From: Chitinispirillales bacterium
GTDB lineage: Bacteria > Fibrobacterota > Chitinivibrionia > Chitinivibrionales > Chitinispirillaceae
Assembly: GCA_031281485.1 (NCBI GenBank)
Contig: JAITFI010000073.1
Span: 35,349-99,348, forward strand
DNA length: 64,000 nt
Direction: 5' to 3'
Shown here: positions 9,101-18,416 of the stretch, in pieces
Numbering within the stretch: the first letter of the stretch is position 1
How the letters are laid out: the number at the start of each line of letters is the position of its first letter
Notes under the pieces: generated by a model
Databases searched by the model: none
The model's input: the letters and a program-made list of their open reading frames with translations, nothing else
What the model was told of the DNA's origin: nothing
Program-made: the position numbers and the translations under genes

Positions 9101-11620
9101 GCGGTTGTCAAGGCCGCTGTAGTTTATGAGAAACTGCGTGGGCGCCGCCATAGTTCCCCAATTCGTATCGCTCCGAGTGGGGTCGAGAACGTCGGCAATC
9201 TGCAATATTAAGCGCTGATTCCATTTGCCTCGCGAGTCTTCGCCGGGCGTGATGTTCTCGTGCAGCAGTTTGAACTTTGACCGCTCCGCCTCCGGGACGT
9301 AAAGGATATCGGTGCGGACATTCCAACCGTTCGCCCCCAACCCCTTATAATTATTGTCGAAGAGAAAGTATGATATCCGATAATTTCCATAATCTATATA
9401 GGCCTCGTGCGCGTCGCTGAAAGCCCGCAACATGAACGTATGGCTGCCGGCGCTCGCCGCCGTCCCGTTGTGCGCGTAAGAAAAGTTGACCCCCGGCCTC
9501 CCGCCGTTGAGCCACCCCGCCTCGGCGCTGTTCTCAAAGTCTATCGTATAAACCGCGGTCATACCCGGATTAACGGTGTCCCTGTATACGGTGTGATTAA
9601 CGCGCAACGCCCGTTTGGCAATGTCCACCCCGTTGCGCTTCATCACGGAGGAAATCTTGTTCGGGTACTCGTTGGACGTCCACGGCCTCGTACCGTCGTT
9701 TGTACATGATACGGTGACCTTGTTCTCGTAGCGCTTTAGAGTGGCGCGCGGGATCCTCACCTTCAGCGTTACGCTTCCTTTTGTAGGATTAACGCCGGTC
9801 GACGTCTTGAATCCCGGTACGCTGCCTATGTTCCAAGTCACGGTCTTAGCGGAGGCGTCGTACGACGGCGATCCGGTTCCGGAGATGAACTCGAAGTCGC
9901 CGTGCAGACGGTTGACGACCCGCACACCCCTCGCTTCCTCCGCCCCGTAGTTTCTATAGTCTATCGTATAGGTGATGGTGTCGTCCTCAAAGGCGTATGT
10001 CTTGTCGACGTCTAAGTAGACCTTCATGTTAGCCGACCGCTTAATGTTCATCGGGGCATGGTGGTTGCCGGTGAGGACGTTCAGCCCAAGCACTCTGAAA
10101 AATCCGTGGAAGTACTGCGGGGTGCTCGTCAGATACCTGTCGCCCGGTTCCGCCACGTCCCACTCCAGTTCGGCTTGGCGGTACATCTCGGCCATCAAGT
10201 TTGTATCGCGGGCGGCGACGGCGGAGGGCGACCCCGTCCCGTGAATCCAGTTTAGCGGGTAGACCGTCAGCGCCCTGCCGTCCGGGGTGTAGTGGTATTT
10301 GAGCATTGAGGGGCCCCACCACGACCCCTCTCCCAATGTCTTCTCGCAGGTGTCGTTCCAGGGCGCCTGCCGCCTGTCCCATAAGAATTTGGCGAAGCGC
10401 TGTCCGGCGTCGCGTTCGGAGGTATTCGCTCTGTTTATGACCGCGTGATTGACCGGGTCCCACGTGTAGCGCGGATTACCGTGCCATACATAGTTGAGCA
10501 CCGTCCGCCAAGCGGCGCGGAAGTCCTCGCCGTCGCTGAATGTCTTGAACACCGGCGTGGTGTCGTTGCGCATCTCCACCCATCCGGCAATCGGGATATT
10601 CCTCTGGCTCTGCCCGATAAGCTTGCCTATCAGCCAGTCGCTGGAGGCCTCGGCCCGACGGAACTGGTTGATGTTCCACCGGTAGGCCGAGGCGTTGTCC
10701 GTCTCCATGTAATCGGCGAACTCCCGGAAGTATGCCGGCGCCGCGTAGTCTATGTGCTGATCCGTCGGCCCGTTCGTCTCCACCCGCTTGGTTATCCCGA
10801 AGGACACGCTCAGGTTCTGCGCGTTCTGCGCCCATCTTGTAAGCTCCACCCAGCTGTCGCCGCCCTTTATGTACCCGTCGAAGCCGATGTCGCCGCTAAG
10901 CAGGTTGCCGTTTGTGTATGAGAGCGTGTCGCTCAGCCCCTTTATGAACTGAAGGAAGTCGGCCTTGTAGGATATCTTATTGCCGCGCGAGTCGTTTATG
11001 CCCATGAACTCGCCCCACTGTTTATGGGCGATCATGAGCGCGATGGCGATGTCGAAGTCGCCGTCGGCGGCGCTGTTGCCCCCGGCGGCGTTCTGCCACC
11101 CCGGTAGGACGCTGTAGTCGTACCGAGGCGCGTTCGACCCGTCGCGGTAGCGGACGACTTTGTTCATGGCGTAATCGTGGGTGAAGAGCCAGAGCCCGTC
11201 AAACGTCGTCTTGTCGGCCATCATCGCGGCGGCGAGCAAGGCGTAGCCCGTTCCCTCGGAGCAGTCGGGGTTGGAGGCGTATTTTATGTATTTGACCCCG
11301 TTCAAAGTGATATTTTGGTAATAGGAGGCGCGATTCATCATTATTTGGTAGGCGTCGCGGATAGTCTTCTCCATCTCGGCGTGGGTGACCCCGGCCGGGT
11401 TATGCGTGCCCAAGTTGGGCAGGACGTCGCCGTCAGGGTGTTCGTATGGCAGGAACTGCGGAAAGGGGAAGGCCGGATCGCCGGAGTTGATCTGGACGGG
11501 GACGGCAAAGGCTTTGACCGCCGCCAGCAGCAACGCCGATACGGCCACTACGGCGCGGATAAACGCGAACGGCGGCGCATAGGCCGGACGGGCCGGATTT
11601 TTCTGTATCAATACCAACAT
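6158..11620 (-). CDS. Giant secreted GH8-like glycoside hydrolase with DUF11-type repeats, chitobiase-like C-terminal module and FlgD/Ig-like C-terminal domain
   Basis: GH8-like 'CSEGTGYALLAAAMMADKTTFDGLWLFTHDYAM...AADGDFDIAIALMIAHKQWG'; DUF11-like 'DDTITYTIDYRNYGAEEARGVRVVNRL'; 'TLSSRPDASIWYTVNGLEPD' module; C-term 'KVGTGTYRIVVTMTDQDGGKKTIGNKVYIIRRK'. Confidence 0.82.
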   Translation of the reverse strand: MLVLIQKNPARPAYAPPFAFIRAVVAVSALLLAAVKAFAVPVQINSGDPAFPFPQFLPYEHPDGDVLPNLGTHNPAGVTHAEMEKTIRDAYQIMMNRASYYQNITLNGVKYIKYASNPDCSEGTGYALLAAAMMADKTTFDGLWLFTHDYAMNKVVRYRDGSNAPRYDYSVLPGWQNAAGGNSAADGDFDIAIALMIAHKQWGEFMGINDSRGNKISYKADFLQFIKGLSDTLSYTNGNLLSGDIGFDGYIKGGDSWVELTRWAQNAQNLSVSFGITKRVETNGPTDQHIDYAAPAYFREFADYMETDNASAYRWNINQFRRAEASSDWLIGKLIGQSQRNIPIAGWVEMRNDTTPVFKTFSDGEDFRAAWRTVLNYVWHGNPRYTWDPVNHAVINRANTSERDAGQRFAKFLWDRRQAPWNDTCEKTLGEGSWWGPSMLKYHYTPDGRALTVYPLNWIHGTGSPSAVAARDTNLMAEMYRQAELEWDVAEPGDRYLTSTPQYFHGFFRVLGLNVLTGNHHAPMNIKRSANMKVYLDVDKTYAFEDDTITYTIDYRNYGAEEARGVRVVNRLHGDFEFISGTGSPSYDASAKTVTWNIGSVPGFKTSTGVNPTKGSVTLKVRIPRATLKRYENKVTVSCTNDGTRPWTSNEYPNKISSVMKRNGVDIAKRALRVNHTVYRDTVNPGMTAVYTIDFENSAEAGWLNGGRPGVNFSYAHNGTAASAGSHTFMLRAFSDAHEAYIDYGNYRISYFLFDNNYKGLGANGWNVRTDILYVPEAERSKFKLLHENITPGEDSRGKWNQRLILQIADVLDPTRSDTNWGTMAAPTQFLINYSGLDNRVHRGISTPFKGVWAVYAGNYANRNWGGDWSNNSRASGTISNDAMTSWGYPITPDFTESTAGDTIGKPVRRLHRKLCGSDASVTINNVLIEEWDGYTWRRVFGNGPLPGREVNNVVIRDTLPAGVTFLNFIGANPMGIAPRINGRVITWSIDKLLVGEKGKIQYSVRADTPSVFTDVRIPSNAWASADRESPMKSTATLVVTRDSLPPPPPELTTMYKRANKNTYSPGDTVVYTVAYKQTHGYPAVSNSSNQWTGTKPSGFDGRTISFGTSSFDMRFTPAAGTNVTLTGTMAPQSYGPPLYIFARRTAQGSVELKFDRKYIQSENFAGIEVVITSNGRAVDTVGVPMADAATSINYKVVLKSDSLLFWMGDTSSVIPFLLLRGIAVQKGDAGVRYVSTGGGSSSQITNWASRTDLAYNVTIRDTVPFGVRYVAGSAAGAVNTVTPPKQLSGSVSGNVISWPVVSGDSALGANDSLTVTWRGVVDTSKTGYVVNTAYADLGGHPKDAVGAQIRSRFSLVSGPDDPDPPPEDTLAVDTLRSDLTLSVTPSGYPSPCMFAGSVRVTLSSRPDASIWYTVNGLEPDSMSFASRRYTGPLEFIMDTELRAVAYAAGFKPVFTDTHKYVPVNTVPIVFAMFYDNVGDGLAHGVKLIVYPNWASSLNQSVVKAHPELLSLPGLPAIDSLSFAGDTIVILFRNGAGVDPLGANSKLIITDPPLPDPRYANADGYLAAGEHNIRDGVVPVITQAVYYVTVKGGTLQSGVVEGDTLAVTFNKPPSVHNSGELVPFVLSYVSSGVTYKYELMLRPDTRLDGNTCYFTVAGISGSTPPGGVPSEGDSIRVKVGGRGIWQMDTAIVQLHENNPAVALNIRYPNFKYTVKIGPNPSHNTVRIAVAMDPFLPAAFDKLAPKAVIFDRMGSVVAVKSDTAFKLGDDHCEQCHVLVWDACNQNGRKVGTGTYRIVVTMTDQDGGKKTIGNKVYIIRRK

Positions 11621-11722
11621 AACATTAATATAATTAATTTTGGGGGCGAATGTTGAAAATTTGATACTATCGATCGGTTATAGTCAAAATTAACGCCTGA
11701 AAAATACTTTAAAAAATAATTA

Positions 11723-11750
11723 TTGACACACCATATCCCGCATATAATAT
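11723..11750 (+). promoter_or_regulatory. putative sigma70-like promoter
   Basis: TTGACA at 11723; TATAAT/TAATAT at 11743-11750, about 14-16 bp spacing, upstream of the 11802 CDS. Confidence 0.4.
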
Positions 11751-11801
11751 ATTTATGTATGGGGTTTGTTCAACTTCAGCACTATTGGGAGGGCAGCTAT
11801 C

Positions 11802-12017
11802 ATGCAACTATCGCAGGAGCAAATGGTTAAGCTTCTGAAGGGAAACTATACGTTTTCCTTGTGGAGCATGTCTATGCTCATAACGCGCCTGAAGGGAGTA
11901 TACGCGAATGATTCATCGCCTTCGTCCTTGGAGAAGTGCACCGGCGAAATGAACGTTTTCGTCAACAAGTTCAAGAGCGTAATGGGCAACGATTACGCGG
12001 TTTTGCAGAAACTGTAA
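11802..12017 (+). CDS. small hypothetical protein
   Basis: 'MQLSQEQMVKLLKGNYTFSLWSMSMLITRLKGVY...'; preceded by GGGAGGG SD-like sequence; immediately upstream of 12039 CDS. Confidence 0.65.
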   Translation: MQLSQEQMVKLLKGNYTFSLWSMSMLITRLKGVYANDSSPSSLEKCTGEMNVFVNKFKSVMGNDYAVLQKL

Positions 12018-12038
12018 ACCGGAGAGGGGGAGTATTTT

Positions 12039-13001
12039 ATGTTAATGACTTTTGATGAAACATCAAAAAAGATCAGCGGCGGGGAGTTGCTCCACATCGC
12101 CGGTACGGAGGAGCTTCTCAGAAAGCTGCCCAAGGGCAATTGGATCGGCGGTTCCACGGAGTACTTCATGGCCAAGGAGGGGGGCACGGTCTCCGGCGAA
12201 CTGCTCTTCGTAACGGCCCTCCCTTACACGGATTTCTCGGTCAAATCCTACGGCGACGACGACATAAAAAACGTGGCTCTAGACGCTTTCGACAACGGTT
12301 TCTCAATAGCCATTGTCCCTTTCGACAGCGCCGTCCACAAGACCTACGCCGAAAAGGCGCCGGGGTTCGAAGATATGTTCATAAAAAACGTGGCTGGGTG
12401 GATCGCCGGGCTCAATTTGAGCAAAACCGGGCAAACGCCCATCGCCGTCAACGGGCAAACGGGGGAGGCGCACGCCGACAAAGCGGCGGTGCTGCACATC
12501 GGGGTGCCGGAGGGCAAGGCCGTGACTATCGGCGTCATAAACATCTTCTCCCAAGACGAGGAGTCGCCGGTCATCGAGTTCCTCGAAGACGGTTTCTCCG
12601 CGATTAAGTGCCTGATCAACGGCAAGGAGCGCTCTTTCGCCGACTACATCGCCGAGGAGGGCATAGACACTAAGCTGCCGCTCGTGGGCGACTACTCCGG
12701 CAACGGCGTCAACATATCGTTCAAGTCCGTGGGAAGCGGCATGGTGAACTTTTACGCGCCGGTATTCACCGGCATAAAGTACAGAATGGCTAAGGCGGTC
12801 CCCAACTACGCGGAGGAACTCAACAACCACTTGGCCGACTTCCACGACGCGCACTCGGTCTTCTCATGCAACTGTATCCTAAACTTCCTATACGGGGAGC
12901 TTGAGGGCAAAAACATAGAACTGTTCAGGGGGCCGATAACATTCGGGGAGATCGCGTACCAGCTTGTGAACCAGACGCTGGTGTACGTTTCTGTGCTGTA
13001 A
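12039..13001 (+). CDS. Uncharacterised protein, possibly DUF6976/FIST-like
   Basis: 320 aa; motifs 'IAIVPFDSAVHKTYAEKAPGFEDMFIKNVAGWIAGLNL'. Family named from memory only. Confidence 0.55.
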   Translation: MLMTFDETSKKISGGELLHIAGTEELLRKLPKGNWIGGSTEYFMAKEGGTVSGELLFVTALPYTDFSVKSYGDDDIKNVALDAFDNGFSIAIVPFDSAVHKTYAEKAPGFEDMFIKNVAGWIAGLNLSKTGQTPIAVNGQTGEAHADKAAVLHIGVPEGKAVTIGVINIFSQDEESPVIEFLEDGFSAIKCLINGKERSFADYIAEEGIDTKLPLVGDYSGNGVNISFKSVGSGMVNFYAPVFTGIKYRMAKAVPNYAEELNNHLADFHDAHSVFSCNCILNFLYGELEGKNIELFRGPITFGEIAYQLVNQTLVYVSVL

Positions 13002-13022
13002 ATAGCGCCGGAATCACCGCGC

Positions 13023-13062
13023 GCGGCGGCGGGCCTGCGGGACCACCGCCTTTTTTTTCGGC
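13023..13062 (+). terminator. putative intrinsic terminator
   Basis: GC-rich 'GGCGGCGGGCCTGCGGGACCACCGCC' followed by TTTTTTTT, downstream of 12039 CDS. Confidence 0.5.
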
Positions 13063-13144
13063 GGACGTTGCTTTTAGCGTTTCAACATCTTATTTTTAAT
13101 ATTGCGTTGTATATCCAAAAACTCAAAACCGTGGAGGAGGCGTA

Positions 13145-13423
13145 ATGCTGACAGCGTTTGTATCTCTCAGAGTCCGGCGGGACAGCATAAACGGTATCGC
13201 CGAGAAACTCGCCGACATAAACGGCGTGAGCGAGGTCTACTCAATGTCCGGCCATTTCGACATAATCGCCATAATCCGCGTACGAAACTGCGACGATCTA
13301 GCCGACATCGTCACGAACAAAATGCTGAAATTTGAAGGCATTCTGGACTCCGAAACTCAAATAGCCTTCAAGGTACACTCTAAACACGACTTGGAAAGCA
13401 TGTTTTCGCTTGGAGAGAACTGA
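13145..13423 (+). CDS. stand-alone Lrp/AsnC ligand-binding (RAM) domain protein
   Basis: 92 aa 'ADINGVSEVYSMSGHFDIIAIIRVRNCDDLADIVTNKMLKFEGILDSETQIAF' without HTH. Confidence 0.8.
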   Translation: MLTAFVSLRVRRDSINGIAEKLADINGVSEVYSMSGHFDIIAIIRVRNCDDLADIVTNKMLKFEGILDSETQIAFKVHSKHDLESMFSLGEN

Positions 13424-13426
13424 GGA

Positions 13427-16267
13427 ATGAACATCCCTCCCCCGCCCCCGCCGACTCCGCCGACGCCGATGCAACCCGGACCGCCCCCGCGGCGGGGCCA
13501 GTCCGGCGCGCCGTCCGGAGCGCAGCCCGGCCAACCCGGCGCCAAGGGCGGCTTTAAAATCCGCAACGTGCTCAATACCGTCAACCGCACGATACTCCAA
13601 GCCGGAGCGGTTCTCGGCAAGTACAATATAATAGAAGAAATAGGCAGGGGCGGCATGGCGGTGGTCTACAAGGCCCTGCAAACCGACCTGAAACGCGAGG
13701 TGGCGCTAAAAGTCATGCCCGCGAACATCACCCTCAACTACAGATTCGTGGAGCGCTTCCTGAGCGAGGGGCAGTCCGTCGCGAAACTCAGCCACCCGAA
13801 TATCGTCAACATCTACGAGATGTCCTCCGAAAACGGCGTCTACTACATCGCCATGGAGTACATAACAGGCACAAACCTCTACCAGCACCTCAACGAAAAC
13901 AAGCCCAAACTGGTAGACGTTCTGGAGATCGTCTCCAAACTCGCCGACGCGCTGGCCTACGCCCACAGCCAGAAGATCATCCACCGCGACCTGAAACTGA
14001 ACAACGTCATCATGAAGGACCCGCTCACACCAGTGCTCATAGACTTCGGCTTGGCCAAGGCGCTCGAGGAGTCCGACAGCGGCGGCGGCATAACGCGGAC
14101 GGGCGAGATCATGGGTTCGCCGGCGTACATGGCGCCGGAGCGGTTGATGGGCAAAGAGGTGGACCACCGAAGCGATATATGCTCGCTGGGCATAATGCTA
14201 TACGAGATGCTGACTTTCAAAAACCCGTACTTAGACCAGCGCAACCTCCACCAGACGACCTTCAACGTCATGGAGGCCAACCCCATCCCGCCCAAGAAGC
14301 TCATCCCGTGGCTCCCCGTGGAAATAGAAGCCATAACCCTCAAAGCGATGGCCAAAGACCCGGCCGCGCGCTACCAGACCATGGAGGAACTGCGCAAGGA
14401 CATAATCCGCTACCAAAACGGCGAGCCCGTGATGGCGAGGCCGCCATCGCTCAAAAAACGAACGGCAAGCTACATGCGCAAGCGGTGGGCGCCTATCGCG
14501 ATCACGCTCCTCGTGCTGATCTTCTCCGGAATCATCGGCGGCAGTTATTATATCCAGAGGAAGCGCGTGTATTCGTACTGGCAACTCTTCTACGCGCAAT
14601 CCCTAAGCACCTCGTCGGGCGAATGGACGCTTGTAAACAGCGACAGCCTGCTTCAGGGCAAGCTGGAAGACGGCACCAGATCTTTCACCATTTCATCGCC
14701 GGGCTTTTCATTCATGCGCCTCGAACAGCACTTCAACCGCGACGTGATGATTGAGTTCGACATATCCGCGCCATCCAAAAATCTGCATAGGGCCGGCCTC
14801 TTCCTATTCGGCGACAGCCCCGAAAACGCGCACTGCGTACACATAAACCGCGACGGCTTCGGGGAGAGCGGAATAACATATCCGGGGAGCCAGTTTCTCT
14901 TCAGCGACGCGGAACGCGGCACAATCCCGTGGCAAGACGTCAACCAGATCTCCGTGGAACGCCAGCAAAATTCCATATCTTTGACGATAAACGGAATGCC
15001 TGTCGCGCGCGTGTACGACTTCTTTCCGGCCATCGGCAAACACAACGAGAAGATCGGCTTCTTCGTTAAAGGCTCGGAAGCCACCATCTCAAACGTCAGG
15101 GTATACCGCCGCGCCATACCGCAGATACCCAGCCCGACGCTGATCGGCGACCGCTTCCGCGAACGCGGCGACTTCGAGTCCGCCATCGACGAGTACAACG
15201 GCCTGATGATCGACCAATCGGCGCTCAACCTGACGAAAGACCTGCACCTGAACATTGCCGATTGCATGATACGCTTAGGCAAATACGAAGATGCGATAAA
15301 CATCCTCGACAAGAGCGCGCAACTCCACAGCAGCGACGCCCTGAAAGCCAAAGCAAGATACCTTAGCGGGCTCTCCTACCTCTTCATGGGCGACACGGTA
15401 AGGGCCGAGGGGGCGTTCGCGGTGGTCACGCGCTACTACAAACAGAGCACCGTCGGATTTTCGATAATGGCGGCGGAGATCGCCCGATGCGCCAAACTTG
15501 TGAACGCCGGTGAAACGGATTGGGCGCTGAGGGATATAGTATCCAACGCCACGCTCTATCCAAAAGCCACGCCCCACTGGGGCGCGCTGCACCTGAGCAT
15601 TCTGGAAAAAATGGCGAGGGAAGGCGCTGTAGACGGAGCCTCGCGCGTATCAAACTCTATCAACGCGCTCTACGGCGACTACCCTGAGATAAAAGCCCGC
15701 GCCAAAATAGCCGTGGCCGACGCCTACCTCAACGCCGGTCAAACGGCGACCGCGTCGGACATGTACAACCAGTCGATCAACCAAAGCGCCTCCGACAACG
15801 TATGGCGCTCATGGTACGCGATAGCCGACTTATACGAGTACAACTTCGACTACGAGCACGCCCAAAAGATCTATAACAAGATATTGAAAGAAGCGCCGCC
15901 TGCCTCCGTTATGCACTGGATGGCCAAAATCAAATGCGCCGAACAATCCGTCCGCGACACGGCCACACTGGCGACAGCCCAGCTACTGCACGAAACGGTA
16001 GACGGCCCGCACCCGTTCCTCATGCCGAGAATCATCGCCGCATACTACACAGACAGAATAACGGAAATAGAATTCCTGAGCATCTGGGACAACCTGCTGC
16101 CGCAAGACTCGTGGGGCCTCTACTACGTGGCGCGAAAACTCCTGCTGCAAGGCAACCGCGCGGAAGCCATATCTGTAATAACAGTACTCCAACGCCAACT
16201 ACCGGTGTCGTCGTGGCAGACGTTTCAGGTACAGAAGATTTTATATGCTCCCGATAAATGGAACTAG
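13427..16267 (+). CDS. transmembrane Ser/Thr protein kinase with extracellular lectin-like region and TPR-like repeats
   Basis: 'GRGGMAVVYKA', 'IIHRDLKLNNVIM', 'DFGLAKAL', 'GSPAYMAPERL'; TM 'WAPIAITLLVLIFSGIIGGSYYI'; C-terminal TPR-like repeats. Confidence 0.92.
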   Translation: MNIPPPPPPTPPTPMQPGPPPRRGQSGAPSGAQPGQPGAKGGFKIRNVLNTVNRTILQAGAVLGKYNIIEEIGRGGMAVVYKALQTDLKREVALKVMPANITLNYRFVERFLSEGQSVAKLSHPNIVNIYEMSSENGVYYIAMEYITGTNLYQHLNENKPKLVDVLEIVSKLADALAYAHSQKIIHRDLKLNNVIMKDPLTPVLIDFGLAKALEESDSGGGITRTGEIMGSPAYMAPERLMGKEVDHRSDICSLGIMLYEMLTFKNPYLDQRNLHQTTFNVMEANPIPPKKLIPWLPVEIEAITLKAMAKDPAARYQTMEELRKDIIRYQNGEPVMARPPSLKKRTASYMRKRWAPIAITLLVLIFSGIIGGSYYIQRKRVYSYWQLFYAQSLSTSSGEWTLVNSDSLLQGKLEDGTRSFTISSPGFSFMRLEQHFNRDVMIEFDISAPSKNLHRAGLFLFGDSPENAHCVHINRDGFGESGITYPGSQFLFSDAERGTIPWQDVNQISVERQQNSISLTINGMPVARVYDFFPAIGKHNEKIGFFVKGSEATISNVRVYRRAIPQIPSPTLIGDRFRERGDFESAIDEYNGLMIDQSALNLTKDLHLNIADCMIRLGKYEDAINILDKSAQLHSSDALKAKARYLSGLSYLFMGDTVRAEGAFAVVTRYYKQSTVGFSIMAAEIARCAKLVNAGETDWALRDIVSNATLYPKATPHWGALHLSILEKMAREGAVDGASRVSNSINALYGDYPEIKARAKIAVADAYLNAGQTATASDMYNQSINQSASDNVWRSWYAIADLYEYNFDYEHAQKIYNKILKEAPPASVMHWMAKIKCAEQSVRDTATLATAQLLHETVDGPHPFLMPRIIAAYYTDRITEIEFLSIWDNLLPQDSWGLYYVARKLLLQGNRAEAISVITVLQRQLPVSSWQTFQVQKILYAPDKWN

Positions 16268-16336
16268 GCTTTTAATACAAATGAGAAATATAAGCGCTCA
16301 CATAATCCAAGCGCAGCGGATGGCTTTCTGTCTTTT

Positions 16337-16585
16337 ATGGCAAATACTATTACGGACAGAGTAGTTTTCTATAACGGGGATTCGGAAACAATAGACTATC
16401 TTAAGAGACTCATTGCCGTCAAAGAAGATGCGTTACGTTTAATTGGGTTTATAGAAGAACAGCCAATCCTAGGTTTAAAGATTTATCCTTTGAATTGCCG
16501 ATATTTTCGTTGTACAGGAGCAGATTCCGCCCGCTTTTGTCTCGGCATAATGTATATTTATACGGAGGGGTTTTGGCTGACCTAA
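16337..16585 (+). CDS. short hypothetical ORF, possibly a gene remnant
   Basis: 82 aa ORF in an otherwise non-coding gap; no recognised domain. Confidence 0.25.
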   Translation: MANTITDRVVFYNGDSETIDYLKRLIAVKEDALRLIGFIEEQPILGLKIYPLNCRYFRCTGADSARFCLGIMYIYTEGFWLT

Positions 16586-16612
16586 TCTCGATTAACCGAA
16601 AGGGGCAAGGCT

Positions 16613-17278
16613 ATGCGCGGAGTTGTTCGGGCGGCGATGGCGGTGTTGGCGGCGGCGCTCTGTTTGGCAGGGTGCTCGAATACGCCTGCGCATGAATCCG
16701 TATCTGTAACACACGATACGATCACCGACCGCAGAGACGGGAAGACGTACAAGATAATAACGATCAAACAGCAGACGTGGATGGCGGAGAATCTTAATTA
16801 TCTGACATCAAGCGGTTCTTGGTGCTACGACAGTATTAACAGCAACTGCGGTTACTACGGCAGGCTGTACGACTGGAACACGGCTAGGAAAGCTTGTTTT
16901 TCGGGTTGGCATCTACCCACAAAACAGGATTGGGAGAGTTTCGGGAAAGCCTTGGGAGGCGTGGGAGAGCCGGATGAAGACGGCAATGTTAATTGGTACG
17001 GTTTGGGCAGGCATCTGAAAGCGAAAATTTGCTGGTACGATAGCGGCGGCGGTACAAACAATTACGGATTTTCGGCCATGCCGGGCGGCGTCCGCCTTTC
17101 TGACAACGGACGTTTCGTTAATTCCGGCTACTTCGGCTTCTGGTGGACAGATACGGATTACGGTAACAGCAGAGACAGCGCCTACTTCTTGAATATGCGC
17201 CACGACCATGACATCGTGAGCGAGTTCCACGGCAACAAAGGCTACGGCATGTCGGTACGCTGCCGACGGGACAACTGA
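16613..17278 (+). CDS. FISUMP-domain putative lipoprotein
   Basis: 'LCLAGCSN' lipobox; 'YKIITIKQQTWMAENLNYLTSSGSWCYDS...GRLYDWNTARKACFSGWHLP...GFSAMPGG...SVRCRRDN'. Confidence 0.9.
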   Translation: MRGVVRAAMAVLAAALCLAGCSNTPAHESVSVTHDTITDRRDGKTYKIITIKQQTWMAENLNYLTSSGSWCYDSINSNCGYYGRLYDWNTARKACFSGWHLPTKQDWESFGKALGGVGEPDEDGNVNWYGLGRHLKAKICWYDSGGGTNNYGFSAMPGGVRLSDNGRFVNSGYFGFWWTDTDYGNSRDSAYFLNMRHDHDIVSEFHGNKGYGMSVRCRRDN

Positions 17279-17302
17279 ATTTATCGGCCGCCGCAATACT
17301 GC

Positions 17303-18151
17303 CTACAGAGTCACCCCGTAGACGAAGACCCCAAGTTTATCCGCCAGCGCGATTGTGTCGGCCATGTCGTCCACTATTGTGCGCCCGGCCTCCACTATCA
17401 CCCCGGTGAAGCCGTATTTGGCTATCGTTTCCAGTGTTCCGGTGCCCACTACGGGGAGGTCTACCCTATCGTCCTGACCGGGTTCCATGATTTTGGCCAT
17501 GATCCCGCCGCTACCGCCGCCGAGTTCGCGGCGTTTGGCCACGGCGCGTTTTACTATGTCGTCCGTACCTTTGACGTTTTCGTAGGCGATGATCTCGCCC
17601 TTGTAGATGATGACGGCTTGGCCGGTGCCGGTGCGTATATATTTAAGGATCGCCTCCCAGTTCTTTTTGAAGGCCTCGACGTCTTCGTCGGCGGGGGTTA
17701 CCTTGCCCAGCGCGCCCGTGCCTATCAGGAGTTCCGGCATGACCGACTGGATGGACTTGACGGTCAGGCCGCTGCGGTCGAACATCGACATGATTATGGT
17801 GAAGAGGCCTTTGTGCTTGTTTTTCATGACGAGCAGGCGGGCGATGATTTTGGCCAGGTCGAGGGTCGGCTTGATCTTGGCTTTGGCGATGCCGCCGATC
17901 ATCACCACGTCTTTAACGCCTTTGCGTTTGAAGAACCTTATCACTTTTGATATTTGGGTGACGTAAAACTCCTCATAGTTGGCGCTGCCGACCTCGTTCT
18001 TGAGGCTGCTTTCCACCTCGCCCTTGATACCGGCGATATAGAGGTCGCAACCCTTGCGTTTCGCCCAATCGGCGAACTGGAAGGGGAGGCGGCGGTTTCC
18101 GGCGATCAGGCCGATTTTGGGGGCGTTGCCGTTGGTCGTCATGCTTAACAT
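17303..18151 (-). CDS. lpxI: UDP-2,3-diacylglucosamine pyrophosphatase LpxI
   Basis: 'KIGLIAGNRRLPFQFADWAKRKG', 'DVVMIGGIAKAKIKPTLDL', 'GFTGVIVEAGRTIVDDMADTIALADKLGVFVYGV'. Confidence 0.9.
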   Translation of the reverse strand: MLSMTTNGNAPKIGLIAGNRRLPFQFADWAKRKGCDLYIAGIKGEVESSLKNEVGSANYEEFYVTQISKVIRFFKRKGVKDVVMIGGIAKAKIKPTLDLAKIIARLLVMKNKHKGLFTIIMSMFDRSGLTVKSIQSVMPELLIGTGALGKVTPADEDVEAFKKNWEAILKYIRTGTGQAVIIYKGEIIAYENVKGTDDIVKRAVAKRRELGGGSGGIMAKIMEPGQDDRVDLPVVGTGTLETIAKYGFTGVIVEAGRTIVDDMADTIALADKLGVFVYGVTL

Positions 18152-18416
18152 CCTTTCTTTCGTGCTGTTTTGGGGGCGCGGCGGGCGCTTTTACACCGCG
18201 TCCGGGGTATTTAGGCCTTGCGGCGGAGCCCTATCGCCTACGGGTATAATATAATACATGGGCGGCGCGGTTTAACGGACAATGTAAAAAAATCCGTCCG
18301 TCATAAAAAATTTGGCAATTTTCCTACGCATTGTATATATTCTATAAAACGACTCGGCAGCATCCGTTGCGCCGGAACCTTTGTTTACGCAAAATTTTCG
18401 AGGGATTGCTTAGGCA

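Noticed and set aside
16337-16585. Possible functional small gene upstream of FISUMP
   Set aside because: No clear SD or domain; retained only as low-confidence feature.
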